A DNA stretch of 64,000 nt. It comes from an uncultured Roseobacter sp. (GTDB lineage: Bacteria > Pseudomonadota > Alphaproteobacteria > Rhodobacterales > Rhodobacteraceae). A program made the translations under genes and the position numbers. The stretch covers positions 372,001 to 436,000 of the forward strand of contig NZ_CANLQB010000001.1 of NCBI RefSeq assembly GCF_947493125.1. The letters are read 5' to 3'. This document shows positions 63,851 to 64,000 of this stretch, in pieces. Each line of letters starts with the position of its first letter. The stretch's first letter is position 1. The notes below the pieces were generated by a model. It did no database searches. It saw only the letters and a program-made list of their open reading frames with translations, and was not told the DNA's origin.

Positions 63851-64000
63851 CCGCCGCCGAAGCGATGGTGGCCGCCATGGCGCGGCTGCGCGCGGCGGGT
63901 GTGCCCGACCCGGCGCGGGATGCGCGGGTGCTGCTCGCCCATGCGGCCAAGGTGGACGCAGCGCGGGTGACGCTGATCGCGCCGGAAGACATCGCGCCGG
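63847..64000 (+). CDS. prmC: release factor glutamine methyltransferase, 5' part
   Basis: The first 51 codons are visible before the window ends. GTG start overlaps prfA, the standard order, and [19 protein letters not shown] matches the N-terminal helical domain of PrmC/HemK. PrmC methylates the Gln of the GGQ motif in release factors. Confidence 0.88.
   Translation, partial: MTAAEAMVAAMARLRAAGVPDPARDARVLLAHAAKVDAARVTLIAPEDIAP

Overview
The window looks like chromosomal DNA of a marine Rhodobacteraceae (roseobacter-type) alphaproteobacterium. It is GC-rich, and its gene blocks match that family: SPOR protein-nagZ-scpA-scpB, rpmF-plsX-fabH-ihfA-merR, prfA-prmC, a two-domain dCTP deaminase, a Fur/Mur-type regulator, an ornithine-lipid acyltransferase and a lone MttB-family methyltransferase. 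I see no rRNA, phage, transposase or CRISPR array. About 66 protein genes (two cut by the window edges) and one tRNA are supported.

Layout. 1-16 kb: EF-hand protein, MttB-family methyltransferase, small outer-membrane barrel, aminotransferase, cysS, then cimA-methyltransferase-squalene/phytoene-synthase-like gene; an MFS exporter; cobK-DNA glycosylase-esterase; a PAS histidine kinase; and a membrane AraC-type regulator divergent from a secreted hydrolase. 16-22 kb is the most unusual part: HNH protein, an animal-type haem peroxidase, an array of 11-bp repeats, xthA, then an AT-rich control region with DnaA boxes and a perfect CtrA-type box. That region precedes a 93-residue peptide carrying four FTTSM repeats and an unrecognised 349-residue partner protein. 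22-36 kb is core housekeeping: dgt, argS, SPOR-nagZ-scpA-scpB, dcd, tRNA-Pro(GGG), merR/ihfA/fabH/plsX/rpmF and YceD. 36-48 kb: BamE-like lipoprotein, olsB, ABC-F ATPase, SDR, FemAB-like protein, tyrS, anmK, cupin, FAD oxidoreductase, eno, EamA permease and a small LysR-linked protein. 48-58 kb: a periplasmic binding protein paired with a GGDEF-EAL protein, Fur/Mur, DEAD-box helicase, EamA permease, selO, GNAT and nucleoside hydrolase. 58-64 kb: mazG, an M20 amidohydrolase with two tandem ureohydrolases, small proteins, prfA and the start of prmC.

Functional links. nagZ and anmK belong to peptidoglycan recycling. plsX, fabH and olsB belong to fatty acid and lipid synthesis. The binding protein and GGDEF-EAL pair looks like a ligand-sensing c-di-GMP module. 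The M20 and ureohydrolase run looks like degradation of guanidino compounds.

Most promising as undescribed biology: the repeat-peptide/partner pair with its CtrA/DnaA-type promoter region; the helically phased ACCGACG repeats (two intergenic arrays and a trace inside anmK); and a 23-bp perfect inverted repeat inside nagZ. No homology search or folding program was run; family names come from motifs and recall.
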